This document shows, piece after piece, positions 7,707-15,341 of a DNA stretch of 46,050 nt (positions are counted from its first letter, which is position 1; each line of letters starts with the position of its first letter). Under the pieces are notes generated by a model, which was given only the letters and a program-made list of their open reading frames with translations, was not told the DNA's origin and did not search any database. The DNA comes from a bacterium (GTDB lineage: Bacteria > Vulcanimicrobiota > Xenobia > Xenobiales > JADMJV01), in the NCBI GenBank assembly GCA_018780265.1, contig JADMJV010000045.1, positions 1-46,050 on the forward strand. The letters run 5' to 3'. A program made the translations under genes and the position numbers.

Positions 7707-8842
7707 TTTATGACTGTATCGTAGTGGGGGCCGGCATCAACGGACTGGCTACAGCCCACGCACTGCTCCAGCAAGGAGTGACCTCGCTGGCGGTGTTGGA
7801 GCAGTTCAGCCTGGGTCACGGCCAGGGCAGTTCGCACGGGCGCTCGCGCATTACTCGCAGCAGCTATACCAGCCCCAAGTATGTAGAATTGATGCAGCTG
7901 GTCCACGGCCGCCTCTGGCCCCAATGGGAAGAAGAAGCAGGGCAACCCTTGCTGCACCCCACTCCCGGGCTCTTCTTTGGCCCCGGCATGAGTCAGTATT
8001 TCCAGAGCCTGCAGTCGGTGCCCGCAGTGCTCCGGCATATCGAAGAAATCTGCCCCGAGGAAGCCCGCCATCGCTTTTTCCCCTTTCTCTTTCCCGACAG
8101 CCCCAAAGTGCTGGTCGATCACACCTGTGCCGTGGTGGCGGCCGACCGCACCGTGCGCTTCCTGGCCCGAACTCTACAAGACCATATCCTGGAAGATTGC
8201 CAGCTGCAATCCATCGACAGCGGGCCCCATTTGCACCTCGACACCACCCGCGGTCCCATGGCCTGTCGAAAACTGGTCATCACGGCCGGACCCTGGACCT
8301 CCCGTCTGCTCCCCCAATTGCAGCCCAATTTGCGACCGGCCCACCAGGATGTGGGCTACTTCCAACTGGATCCAGCTGGTAACACGGGAGTGGGGGCTTT
8401 TCCCGTCTGGGTTTACGCCGGCTCCAAAGCCGACGATAGCTTCTACGGATTACCCGAATTTGAACGACCCGGCGTCAAGTTGGCGCGCCATCGCACCGGC
8501 CCCCACGGCGATGACCCCGACCGAGCCATCGCCGAGCAGTTGCCCGAAGCGGCCGCCCACGACCTGCTCCAATTTGCCCAAAAGCAATGGGGAAGCCAGG
8601 TCAAGTTGGTGGGCTACGACGCCTGCATCTACACCAACACCAGCAACGAGGACTTTATTCTCGATCACTGGCCCGGCGACCGGCGCATTGTGGTGGGGGC
8701 CGGGTTTTCGGGGCACGGCTTCAAGTTTGCCCCCCTGACCGGTCAGGTGTTGGCCCAACTGGCCCTGTACGGCCAGACCAACGTGCCCGAGTTTGAGCGT
8801 CATCGCCAGCATTTTTCCATGGCGGCGGCGGCAAGCTGGTGA
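7703..8842 (+). CDS. FAD-dependent oxidase, monomeric sarcosine oxidase/MTOX type
   Basis: Expected to oxidise a secondary N-methyl amine or amino acid, producing hydrogen peroxide. The dinucleotide fold is at the N-terminus (VVGAGINGLATA, residues 8-19) with an acidic residue closing the second strand (LAVLEQF). The SSHGRSRITR segment matches the family. C308 sits in ACIYTNTSNEDF, the place where monomeric sarcosine oxidase and N-methyltryptophan oxidase attach FAD covalently (CxYTxTxD), so a covalent flavin is likely. GAGFSGHGFKFAP closes the domain as usual. The length (379) is typical. The start overlaps the MFS stop by 4 bp. The physiological amine is unknown. Confidence 0.88.
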   Translation: MIYDCIVVGAGINGLATAHALLQQGVTSLAVLEQFSLGHGQGSSHGRSRITRSSYTSPKYVELMQLVHGRLWPQWEEEAGQPLLHPTPGLFFGPGMSQYFQSLQSVPAVLRHIEEICPEEARHRFFPFLFPDSPKVLVDHTCAVVAADRTVRFLARTLQDHILEDCQLQSIDSGPHLHLDTTRGPMACRKLVITAGPWTSRLLPQLQPNLRPAHQDVGYFQLDPAGNTGVGAFPVWVYAGSKADDSFYGLPEFERPGVKLARHRTGPHGDDPDRAIAEQLPEAAAHDLLQFAQKQWGSQVKLVGYDACIYTNTSNEDFILDHWPGDRRIVVGAGFSGHGFKFAPLTGQVLAQLALYGQTNVPEFERHRQHFSMAAAASW

Positions 8843-8851
8843 ACTTCGAGG

Positions 8852-9622
8852 ATGCTTAAATATCCGCGCACTCCCCATCTTGGCGATTCCCGCCTCCAAC
8901 CCGGTGACGATCCGGCCCAGCTAGACTTCCACCACCTGGCCAGGCGCCAACTGGTGATCGAAGAGAAGCTGGATGGGGCGAACGCCGGCATCTCCTTTGG
9001 CGAAAACGGCCAACTGCTGTTGCAAAGCCGAGGCCACTACCTCAGCGGCGGGAGCCGCGAGCGGCATTTTGCGCTTTTCAAAAGCTGGGCATCCTCCCAT
9101 CAAAAGGCCCTCCACCAGTGCTTGGGTCTGCGCTACCAACTGTACGGCGAATGGCTCTACGCCAAGCACACTATTTTCTATGATCAGTTGCCCCATTATT
9201 TTTTAGAGTTCGATGTCTTTGACAAAGAGAGGCAGCATTTTTTGGATACCCCGAGCCGTCGGCTCCTGCTTCAGGGTTTGCCGCTGGTCTCTGTGCCTGT
9301 GCTCTTCCAGGGGCCAGCCCCTCCCTCGCTGACCTCGTGGATGGGTCCGGCCCTCTACAAAGGGGAGCAGTGGTGGACCAATCTGGCCCGGGCCGCCGAG
9401 CAACTGCAACTGGATCCGCAGCGCATTCAGTCGGAGACCGACCCCAGTCCCCTCAGCGAGGGTCTCTATATCAAAGTAGAGGAACAGGGCCAGGTGTTGT
9501 CTCGCTACAAATATGTGCGGTCCAGTTTTACCACCAGCGTGCTCGACAGCCAGACCCACTGGTTGGACCGGCCCGTGCTGCCCAATCAACTGGCCGCCGG
9601 GGTGGACATTTACCAATGTTGA
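8852..9622 (+). CDS. ATP-dependent RNA ligase
   Basis: Seals 5'-phosphate and 3'-OH nucleic acid ends via an enzyme-AMP intermediate. All nucleotidyltransferase motifs are visible in 256 residues: motif I EEKLDGANAG with nucleophile K39, motif III YGEWLY (98-103), motif IIIa FLEFDVFD (117-124), motif IV EGLYIKVE (203-210) and motif V RYKYVR (K220). The size fits a minimal catalytic core (PF09414-type RNA ligases) without a DNA-ligase OB domain. It starts 9 bp after the oxidase stop and overlaps the HD-Pnk start by 7 bp. That partner makes exactly the ends a ligase needs, and ligase genes beside HD-Pnk genes are known in several phyla. The physiological substrate is unknown. Confidence 0.9.
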   Translation: MLKYPRTPHLGDSRLQPGDDPAQLDFHHLARRQLVIEEKLDGANAGISFGENGQLLLQSRGHYLSGGSRERHFALFKSWASSHQKALHQCLGLRYQLYGEWLYAKHTIFYDQLPHYFLEFDVFDKERQHFLDTPSRRLLLQGLPLVSVPVLFQGPAPPSLTSWMGPALYKGEQWWTNLARAAEQLQLDPQRIQSETDPSPLSEGLYIKVEEQGQVLSRYKYVRSSFTTSVLDSQTHWLDRPVLPNQLAAGVDIYQC

Positions 9623-10689
9623 ACAGGGTGCCTCAACCGCCTCACTGGAAAGTCAACCCCGACGAGAGTCCCGGCTGGGTAGAGGCCATGAAACAGTGTC
9701 CCCAGCACCCCGACCACCACGGCGAAGGGGATGTCTGGACCCACACGCGGATGGTGCTGGAATGTCTGGTGGCCGACCCCGAATTTCGCCAACTGGGCGA
9801 GTCCGACAGGCGCATTCTCTATGTGGCCGGTCTGCTCCACGACATAGCCAAGCCGGCCTGCACTCAGCCAGACCTGGGTTCGCCCGGACACGCCCGCAAA
9901 GGCTCTCAGCAGGCGCGTCAACTCCTCTACCGAGCGGGCCTTCCCTGGCAAGAGCGGGAAGCGGTGTGCAATCTGGTGCGCCATCACATGGTCCCCTATC
10001 GATTGGTGGACAGGCCCGACTGGCAGACCCAACTGCTGGCCCTCTGCCTGACCACTCGCTGGGACTGGCTGCGCTTGCTCAGCCGGGCCGACGCGCGCGG
10101 GAGAATCTGCTCCGATCAGTCCTGGTTGCTCGACCAGATCGAGATGTTCTCCCAGTTGGCCCAAGAAAATCCTCCCCGGTTTGCCGACGACCACAGCCGG
10201 GTCACCTACTTTCGCAAAGGCGGCGATCCCGACCGCCAGGTATTTGACACCTGCACCTGCACGGTGGTGCTGACCAGTGGCCTGCCGGCCGCCGGCAAGG
10301 ACTACTACCTCTCTCAGCACCTGTCCCAACTACCCATGATTTCGCTGGACGCTCTGCGCGAAGAACTGGACGTGCGCCCCGACCAGGGTCAGGGACCCGT
10401 TCTCCAGGCCGCTCGCGAGCGTGCTCGCCAACTGCTGAGAGCCCGCAAAAGCTTTGTCTGGAATGCCACCAATCTCAGTTTTCCCCTGCGCGAGCGCACT
10501 CTGTCGCTGTGCCACGACTATGGCGCACGCCTATCGATGGTCTATTGTGAAGCCCCTCTGGAGGAGATCGAAAGACGCAATGCCGCTCGCCCGCGACCTG
10601 TGCCCACCCGTGTCCTGGAACGAATGATGGAGTTGTGGGAACCGCCCAACCTGACAGAAGCTCATCAGATCACCTACCAGTGTTCCTGA
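9616..10689 (+). CDS. HD-Pnk: 2',3'-phosphoesterase and 5'-OH polynucleotide kinase
   Basis: A 357-residue two-domain end-healing enzyme. The N-terminal HD domain has H43 (WTHTRM), H75-D76 (LLHDIAKP), H92 (GHARKG), H123-H124 (RHHM) and D159 (SRADARG). The C-terminal P-loop kinase has GLPAAGKD (222-229), the probable base D245 (ISLDALREEL), WNATN (282-286) and a lid with IERRNAAR. The same architecture was characterised in Runella slithyformis HD-Pnk, which removes 3'-phosphate or 2',3'-cyclic phosphate and phosphorylates 5'-OH ends. The Walker A Ser/Thr is Asp here. The ATG at 9616 overlaps the ligase gene by 7 bp; a longer in-frame reading would run far into the ligase gene and is not credible. 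It ends the operon. Confidence 0.9.
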   Translation: MLNRVPQPPHWKVNPDESPGWVEAMKQCPQHPDHHGEGDVWTHTRMVLECLVADPEFRQLGESDRRILYVAGLLHDIAKPACTQPDLGSPGHARKGSQQARQLLYRAGLPWQEREAVCNLVRHHMVPYRLVDRPDWQTQLLALCLTTRWDWLRLLSRADARGRICSDQSWLLDQIEMFSQLAQENPPRFADDHSRVTYFRKGGDPDRQVFDTCTCTVVLTSGLPAAGKDYYLSQHLSQLPMISLDALREELDVRPDQGQGPVLQAARERARQLLRARKSFVWNATNLSFPLRERTLSLCHDYGARLSMVYCEAPLEEIERRNAARPRPVPTRVLERMMELWEPPNLTEAHQITYQCS

Positions 10690-10839
10690 AACGGCAACAA
10701 CCTGGCCATATCCGGCAGTACATCGGTAAACTGAGCGGGCTAATGTAGCGGTGCGGGGAGTCTTAGAGGCAAGCACAGAGCGAGCCCGGGGGCCCGTAAG
10801 GGTAGAGACACACAGATAGAACTACTGGAGACCACTACC
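10690..10839. other. Intergenic gap after the RNA-repair operon
   Basis: A 150-bp gap with no convincing terminator hairpin. It contains a GC-rich palindromic core, CCCGGGGGCCCG, near 10785-10797. GGAG at about 10826-10829 precedes the small zinc-protein gene. I could not identify a clear -35/-10 pair. Confidence 0.4.
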
Positions 10840-11013
10840 ATGCAGAGTTTCGCCAAAGAGGATTTTCGAATCATTTGTGCCTGGTGCTCGATTGAAATCC
10901 GTGCCCCCCGCCGCCAACTTTTAGAGAAAGCTCCCGAATCCCACGGCGTCTGCCGTTCCTGCGCGATCGGCTTGGGCGCGCCGCCCGAACTGCTCTGCTA
11001 TGATTCCGAATAA
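10840..11013 (+). CDS. 57-residue CxxC/CxxC zinc-ribbon protein
   Basis: A small protein with two metal-binding knuckles: ICAWC (C14, C17) and VCRSC (C38, C41), spaced as in a zinc ribbon or knuckle. It starts MQSFAKEDF and ends LLCYDSE. GGAG lies about 10 bp before the ATG and the frame is closed by TAA at 11011. Such miniature proteins often bind zinc and serve as nucleic-acid or protein adaptors; no specific family is recognised. It lies 28 bp upstream of the membrane zincin gene and may be co-transcribed with it. The zinc role is inferred from cysteine spacing only. Confidence 0.65.
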   Translation: MQSFAKEDFRIICAWCSIEIRAPRRQLLEKAPESHGVCRSCAIGLGAPPELLCYDSE

Positions 11014-11041
11014 TTTCATGGGCCGCTGCTAGAGTCCACCT

Positions 11042-12901
11042 GTGAAGATCCAGCGAGCGCCCAACCCCACTGCCCCCCGGCGAAAGCTCCCCTCCCCGGG
11101 TGCGCCCGCAGTTCAAGACAAAGTGGAGCAACAGCCTCCGCCCCAGGAGTTGCCCCCGCCTAACACGCGCGAGGTGCGTATTGGACGCTTTGTCAAAAGT
11201 CTGACCCTGGAATCCTTAGAGCACCTGCGCTACCTGTCTACGATTATGGCCTTTAACATGGTGGGCACCACCGTTGGTATGATCGCCGCCACGCCCATCG
11301 GAATTCATTACGCCCAGGGCAATGCCGCCATTGTAGGGGGCGTGGCCATTGGCGGGGGCGTGGCCCTGGGCGGAGCCGCCGCGCTGGCTGGCTATGCCCT
11401 GGAGCACAAAAAAGGCGCGCCCAACTTGGAGACCGAGAGCAAACCCACCAAGCTGGCCGAAGCCGCTCTGACCATGGCGGCGGGATTTAGGGCTCTGCCC
11501 AAGTTTGTCTACCCATCCGTAGTGGGTGCCACCGCAGCTCAAGAAAAGGCCGTCTATGACGCCCTCGACAAACTACCCCTCAAAGACGTCACTGCTTCCT
11601 CCACCATGCAGGTCATTCCGGGTCTGACTGACACCGGCATTTCCGGCATGTCCCAGCCCGGCCTGACCCACACCCGCATCTTGTTGGATGCCGATTATGT
11701 CAGCGATTCTCGAGCCGAAGGTCTGGTCCATCACGAGCAAGGTCATGCCGTCGACTACTCCGGTGGTTACGGACTGCTGGGCTCTATCAACTGGCGCGGC
11801 CCCTTTGGCAAGGCGCCCTTCGTGTCCGACTACGCCAGCGGCAATCGCTATGAGGATTGGGCCGAATCCTATGAAGCCTACCACCGCGATCCGGCTCGCT
11901 TCCGCGCCGACTTTCCCGAAAAGGCTCACATCATCGATCAACATGAGAAGCTAACCCCCACCGAACGTCTGGTGGACCAGGAACCGGTGCGCCAGGCTGG
12001 TCGCTCGGTGGGCCATGCCCTGGGCCAGGTGCCTTACTTGCGCACCACTTTGGAGACCGGCCTGGCTTTGCTCTCTCCTATCCAACTTCACCGCGGCGCC
12101 AAAGCCCTGGAAAAAGGCCTGATCACTGGCGACGAGGCCCTCAAATTGAGGGGCAAAATGAACCTGATTTCCGGTATTTTGCTGGGTCTGCCCGGGGGAG
12201 CCCCGCTGGCCACGGTAGCCTCGGCCATGAACCTGGGATTTCAGGTGAGCGTAGGCGACGATCCTGGCAAATTGGAGCAGGCCAATCGAACGGCAGACCG
12301 CTTTATGGCCGTAGCCACCGGCCCCGTGGGCATGGCCTCGGTGGCCATCAGCCAGGAGTTGGCCAAAGCCGGCGTGGACCTGAGCCAGCTCGACTACACC
12401 ATGAACGATTACTCCAAGCCCGTTTCGACCGGCAATATGCTCAAAGGTCTGCTCTGCACCGTGGGAGGCGCCGTGGCGGGCTCGCTGCTGGGCGTGGCCA
12501 TCGGCGGTACCCTCAGCGGTGCGGCCGGGGCCGGACTGAGTTCTTTCTGGGGCCGCATCGGCGGTGGAGTGGTGGGCCTGGGAGCCTATGGCGCCTACCG
12601 GGCCATGAAAAAAGAAGACAACGACCCGGCTCCCTACGACCTGACTCGCGGAGACAAGATCTTTCTGACCAAGATTGTGGGCGGCGCGGTAGCAGGAGCC
12701 GCCGCCGGCACGGTGGCCGGGGTCACCGGCGGCCGGGCCGTTGGCGCCCTGGTGGGAAACGCTCTTTTCGGGCCCGGAGCGGCTGGTCTTTCGGCCAGCC
12801 TGGGCGGCTGGGCCGGAGCTCTGGTGGGATCATACGCGCTGGGCAAAGCGGGCGCTGCGCTAGGACGCAAACTGACCGAAAGCGACGCCCCCGAAAACTA
12901 A
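11042..12901 (+). CDS. Membrane zincin metalloprotease with glycine-zipper helices
   Basis: A 619-residue protein of unusual build. Residues 1-45 are Pro-rich and probably disordered. Two hydrophobic helices (about 66-90 and 95-120, the second full of GxxxG) precede a zincin-like domain with HHEQGH (H231, E232, H235). A downstream EDWAESYEAY segment (E275) is the likely third ligand, as in gluzincins such as the anthrax lethal-factor (ATLF) peptidases. The C-terminal 150 residues are strings of Gly/Ala zippers (GGAVAGSLLGVAIGG and similar) resembling pore- or channel-forming membrane proteins. There is no classical signal peptide. The start is GTG 11042 without a strong ribosome-binding site. 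The stop overlaps the convergent ATPase stop by 4 bp. Self-cleaving effector or envelope protease are possibilities; function unknown. Confidence 0.65.
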   Translation: MKIQRAPNPTAPRRKLPSPGAPAVQDKVEQQPPPQELPPPNTREVRIGRFVKSLTLESLEHLRYLSTIMAFNMVGTTVGMIAATPIGIHYAQGNAAIVGGVAIGGGVALGGAAALAGYALEHKKGAPNLETESKPTKLAEAALTMAAGFRALPKFVYPSVVGATAAQEKAVYDALDKLPLKDVTASSTMQVIPGLTDTGISGMSQPGLTHTRILLDADYVSDSRAEGLVHHEQGHAVDYSGGYGLLGSINWRGPFGKAPFVSDYASGNRYEDWAESYEAYHRDPARFRADFPEKAHIIDQHEKLTPTERLVDQEPVRQAGRSVGHALGQVPYLRTTLETGLALLSPIQLHRGAKALEKGLITGDEALKLRGKMNLISGILLGLPGGAPLATVASAMNLGFQVSVGDDPGKLEQANRTADRFMAVATGPVGMASVAISQELAKAGVDLSQLDYTMNDYSKPVSTGNMLKGLLCTVGGAVAGSLLGVAIGGTLSGAAGAGLSSFWGRIGGGVVGLGAYGAYRAMKKEDNDPAPYDLTRGDKIFLTKIVGGAVAGAAAGTVAGVTGGRAVGALVGNALFGPGAAGLSASLGGWAGALVGSYALGKAGAALGRKLTESDAPEN

Positions 12902-14199
12902 AAGTGGTTGATGGACCAGGCGTAGTACAGGGGCACAAAAACCAGCCTCTGGTCGGGCAGTTCCGAGTAGGGAGCGCAAGAAAAAACGTAGCCCGTCGCG
13001 CAGCTGCGATAGGTTTCCAACAGTAAGTGCAGGCTTCGAAGCCTTCCAGAGGCCCCACTTTTGACTTCCAGGGGAAGCACCCGACCGTCGACGGCCACCA
13101 CAAAATCTACCTCGGCACTGCTGCTCTTGGCCTCCCGGGCCCAATAGTGCAAATCTTCCTGTCCCGCGGCCACCAACTCCTGACCCACGAACTGCTCAGC
13201 CATGGCTCCTTGATGAATGTCGAGCAGATCCGCTCGGGCAAATTCCAGATCCACGGGCAGGCCACATAAGTGCTGCATGAGGCCGATGTCCACGATGAGG
13301 GCCTTGAACTTCCGGTCCGAAGTCGAGGCTCCCAGGGGCAAGCCAGCCGGGACGGCCGCCCGTATTTTGTGCACAACCTGGGCCAGGCAAAGAAGGTCGA
13401 AAGCCTTGTGAATAGTAGGATTAGCGTATCCCTCGGCCAGGCGGCTGTACTTTACCTGTTGTCCCACACTTCGCGCCGTTGACGATAGGACGGCATTCAA
13501 ACAGCGTTTGTCGGAGTGAGGCGCATATTTCGAAAAGTCCTGACGGTAGGCGTTGACCAACTCCGCCTGGACTTCGAAGGCATCGCGAACCCTGCCGGCG
13601 CGGGAATAAGCCAGGACGCATTCCGGCATCCCCCCGACGAACATATACTGGCGTACCTCTTTGAGAAGCATCTGGTGAATGCTCTCGGGCTGCCTCTCAG
13701 GGGTGGAGAGAATGACCTTGGCGGCCGCGTCTTTTCCCGTATTCAGCAGATACTCGGCAAAGCTCATGGGCGGGAGCGTCATAAACTGTACACGACCCAC
13801 CGGGAACGAGATCTCTTTCATTGCAAACTCGAGCAACGATCCCGCTGCGATCACGTGAAGCTGCGGGCACTCTTCATAGAAGTAACGCAACATCATAAGG
13901 GCACGGGGACAACTTTGAATCTCGTCGAGAAACAGCAAGTCCCTTCCGGGCGTAATCCTGGCGTTGAGGAGAATCTCCAGTTCCGAAAGCACCTTTGAGG
14001 CGATCAGGTCGCCCTGGAAGACCCGATGCCAGTCAAAATGCTGCTCAAGGTCAACGAGGTGGACGCCCTCAAAGTGGCTTCTGCCAAACTCAAGAACCGA
14101 CCAGGTCTTACCGACCTGCCTGGCGCCCCGAAGAACCAAAGGCTTTCGCCGAGGATTGTTCTTCCAGGCCTCCAGTTTCTCCGTGATAAAGCGCTTCAT
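12898..14199 (-). CDS. AAA-family ATPase with DUF4143 domain
   Basis: A 433-residue protein of the widespread AAA_14-DUF4143 family, STAND-like ATPases whose role is unclear. Walker A is GARQVGKT (25-32), Walker B LLFLDE (88-93), and an AAGSLLEF sensor-type motif follows. DUF4143 occupies the C-terminal half (DLLCLAQVVHKIRAA..., then SSSAEVDFVV and LPLEVKSG, a PD-(D/E)xK-like ending). The length is typical and the frame is intact. Genes of this family are often found singly in variable regions and are candidates for horizontal spread. A good promoter lies 39-67 bp upstream. It is convergent with the zincin gene. Confidence 0.9.
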   Translation of the reverse strand: MKRFITEKLEAWKNNPRRKPLVLRGARQVGKTWSVLEFGRSHFEGVHLVDLEQHFDWHRVFQGDLIASKVLSELEILLNARITPGRDLLFLDEIQSCPRALMMLRYFYEECPQLHVIAAGSLLEFAMKEISFPVGRVQFMTLPPMSFAEYLLNTGKDAAAKVILSTPERQPESIHQMLLKEVRQYMFVGGMPECVLAYSRAGRVRDAFEVQAELVNAYRQDFSKYAPHSDKRCLNAVLSSTARSVGQQVKYSRLAEGYANPTIHKAFDLLCLAQVVHKIRAAVPAGLPLGASTSDRKFKALIVDIGLMQHLCGLPVDLEFARADLLDIHQGAMAEQFVGQELVAAGQEDLHYWAREAKSSSAEVDFVVAVDGRVLPLEVKSGASGRLRSLHLLLETYRSCATGYVFSCAPYSELPDQRLVFVPLYYAWSINHF

Positions 14200-14237
14200 C
14201 TCTGACCGGTGCCTTCAATGATTAATAACACAATGCT

Positions 14238-14266
14238 AATATAGAGCACCTAGTTTAATAATACAA
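14238..14266 (-). promoter_or_regulatory. Promoter of the AAA/DUF4143 gene
   Basis: On the minus strand TTGTAT (14266-14261) and TATATT (14243-14238) are separated by exactly 17 bp. The surrounding 60 bp are AT-rich in contrast to the genes on both sides. RNA would start near 14231, leaving about 30 nt before the ATG at 14199. Confidence 0.6.
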
Positions 14267-14350
14267 GGCTTTTGTGCTACCCGGAGGGCACAAACAATTG
14301 GACTACCCTGTCACATCGAAACCGACCTCATCCAGCGAGCAGGAGACGAA

Positions 14351-14947
14351 ATGCACCAATTGGCAGTCGCCGAAAGGAAAGAAATGGGCCAGGTCAGGCA
14401 GAACCAGCCGGCTATGGATAAACCTGTAGTTAGCGGGGTCGTCTCCAGCCGGAATCCGGTGGAAGAGGGGCAGCTACTGAAGATCAAAGCCGCTGAGCCG
14501 CCGGGTTCCTTCGAACAGGACTATTTCCAGCTTGAAGTAGTGCCGGAAGCCACCCTTGTGCTGGTGCTGCGCCAAAGCTATCAGAATGGGCTCATCTCCG
14601 CTCTCGTGCCCGCCGAGCCCCAGGTTTACCCGGGGACGGAGGTGCGGTTCGTTCCGCGCCAGCCGGAGCCTGGCGTGATCCAGGGACCGGTGGTGCACGC
14701 CGTCCTGGCCGGAGAAGCCGGCTGCGCCCTGCAAATCGCCAACTTCGGCCAAATCCCCCCGCACTTCGCTGGGCGGCGCTTCGAAATTGAAATCCACCGG
14801 ATCCAAGGCCCCGTCCGTCTGCCCGTGGTCAAGCAAAGCTTCCAGTATGGCTTCTCAGGCAGCGAGTTACTCACGGTCATACTTGGCAACGACCAAACTC
14901 CAGAGAACTTTCCCGCAGGCAGTTGGGCGCGGTTCTATTCGGTTTGA
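14351..14947 (+). CDS. Hypothetical 198-residue protein
   Basis: Not recognised. AGGAGA sits 5 bp before the ATG. The protein looks like a soluble beta-rich domain: alternating hydrophobic strands such as TLVLVLRQSY, EVRFVPRQPE, HAVLAGEAGCALQIANFG and FEIEIHRIQG, with many Pro/Gly turns. There is no signal peptide or membrane segment. Its last 14 codons (ENFPAGSWARFYSV) lie inside the 337-bp direct repeat, so their twin is found 4,970 bp downstream without the rest of the gene. In the pre-insertion arrangement this gene would be convergent with the clostripain gene, 20 bp apart. Confidence 0.6.
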   Translation: MHQLAVAERKEMGQVRQNQPAMDKPVVSGVVSSRNPVEEGQLLKIKAAEPPGSFEQDYFQLEVVPEATLVLVLRQSYQNGLISALVPAEPQVYPGTEVRFVPRQPEPGVIQGPVVHAVLAGEAGCALQIANFGQIPPHFAGRRFEIEIHRIQGPVRLPVVKQSFQYGFSGSELLTVILGNDQTPENFPAGSWARFYSV

Positions 14948-15240
14948 GGCTGTGAAGGCGAGCCCGACTAAGCGGCCGTCTGCTCCGGATTGTGCGGGCG
15001 AGCAACCACGCCGTCTTGCGACTTCTTGCCCTCGATCAGCTTGGCATTGAGCTCGGTGATAAAGTCGCCCCAACCGGTCTCCTTGGTGAAGTCCAGTCCC
15101 TGATACTCGGCCATCTTCGAGCTCTTGACCAGCTTGTCGCTGAGAGGTGCGAAGACGCTCAGGCCGTGGGCGTCGTACTTACCCTTGAATTCGCGGTAGT
15201 CGGTAAACTTCTCTTTGCCGTCCATCGTCATACCGTCGCC
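14904..15240. repeat. 337-bp direct repeat, left copy
   Basis: Matches 19874-20210 at an offset of 4,970 bp with two mismatches that I could find by eye (14943 and 14955). It covers the 3' end of the 198-residue gene, the 20-bp gap and the last 273 bp of the clostripain gene. Similarity stops abruptly on both sides: at 14903/19873 and at 15240/20210. High identity suggests a recent duplication. Confidence 0.92.
14968..15240 (-). pseudogene. 3' fragment of the clostripain-like gene
   Basis: Encodes only the last 90 residues of the protease whose complete gene lies at 19938-21374, and is cut at 15240 in the middle of the segment GDGMTMDGKEK. The catalytic His and Cys are absent. It is a by-product of the 337-bp duplication rather than decay in place, since no internal stop codon has accumulated. 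Confidence 0.9.
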
Positions 15241-15267
15241 GCGGCATCGTCTCGGAATGACGGGCAA
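15241..15267. repeat. 27-bp direct repeat, first copy
   Basis: Identical to 16857-16883. It begins at the very base where the left 337-bp repeat ends, so it marks the left junction of the islet. The reverse complement contains CGTCATTCCGAG, a core that resembles small dispersed repeats seen in many bacterial genomes (recalled, not checked). Confidence 0.85.
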
Positions 15268-15341
15268 AAACCAATGACAACCCACTTCTGGCGGCAGGTT
15301 CAGAAGCAAATTGGTCAATACCCTCAAATCAGACGGGGGGC

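Noticed and set aside
8174..8365. Possible tRNA or structured RNA in the left operon
   Set aside because: Searched by eye for a T-loop (GTTCGAA) with a fitting acceptor stem; none was found anywhere in the window. TTCGAAC near 24551 is a chance match within a short inverted repeat.
10785..10797. GC palindrome as a terminator after HD-Pnk
   Set aside because: No T-run follows and the arms are too short.
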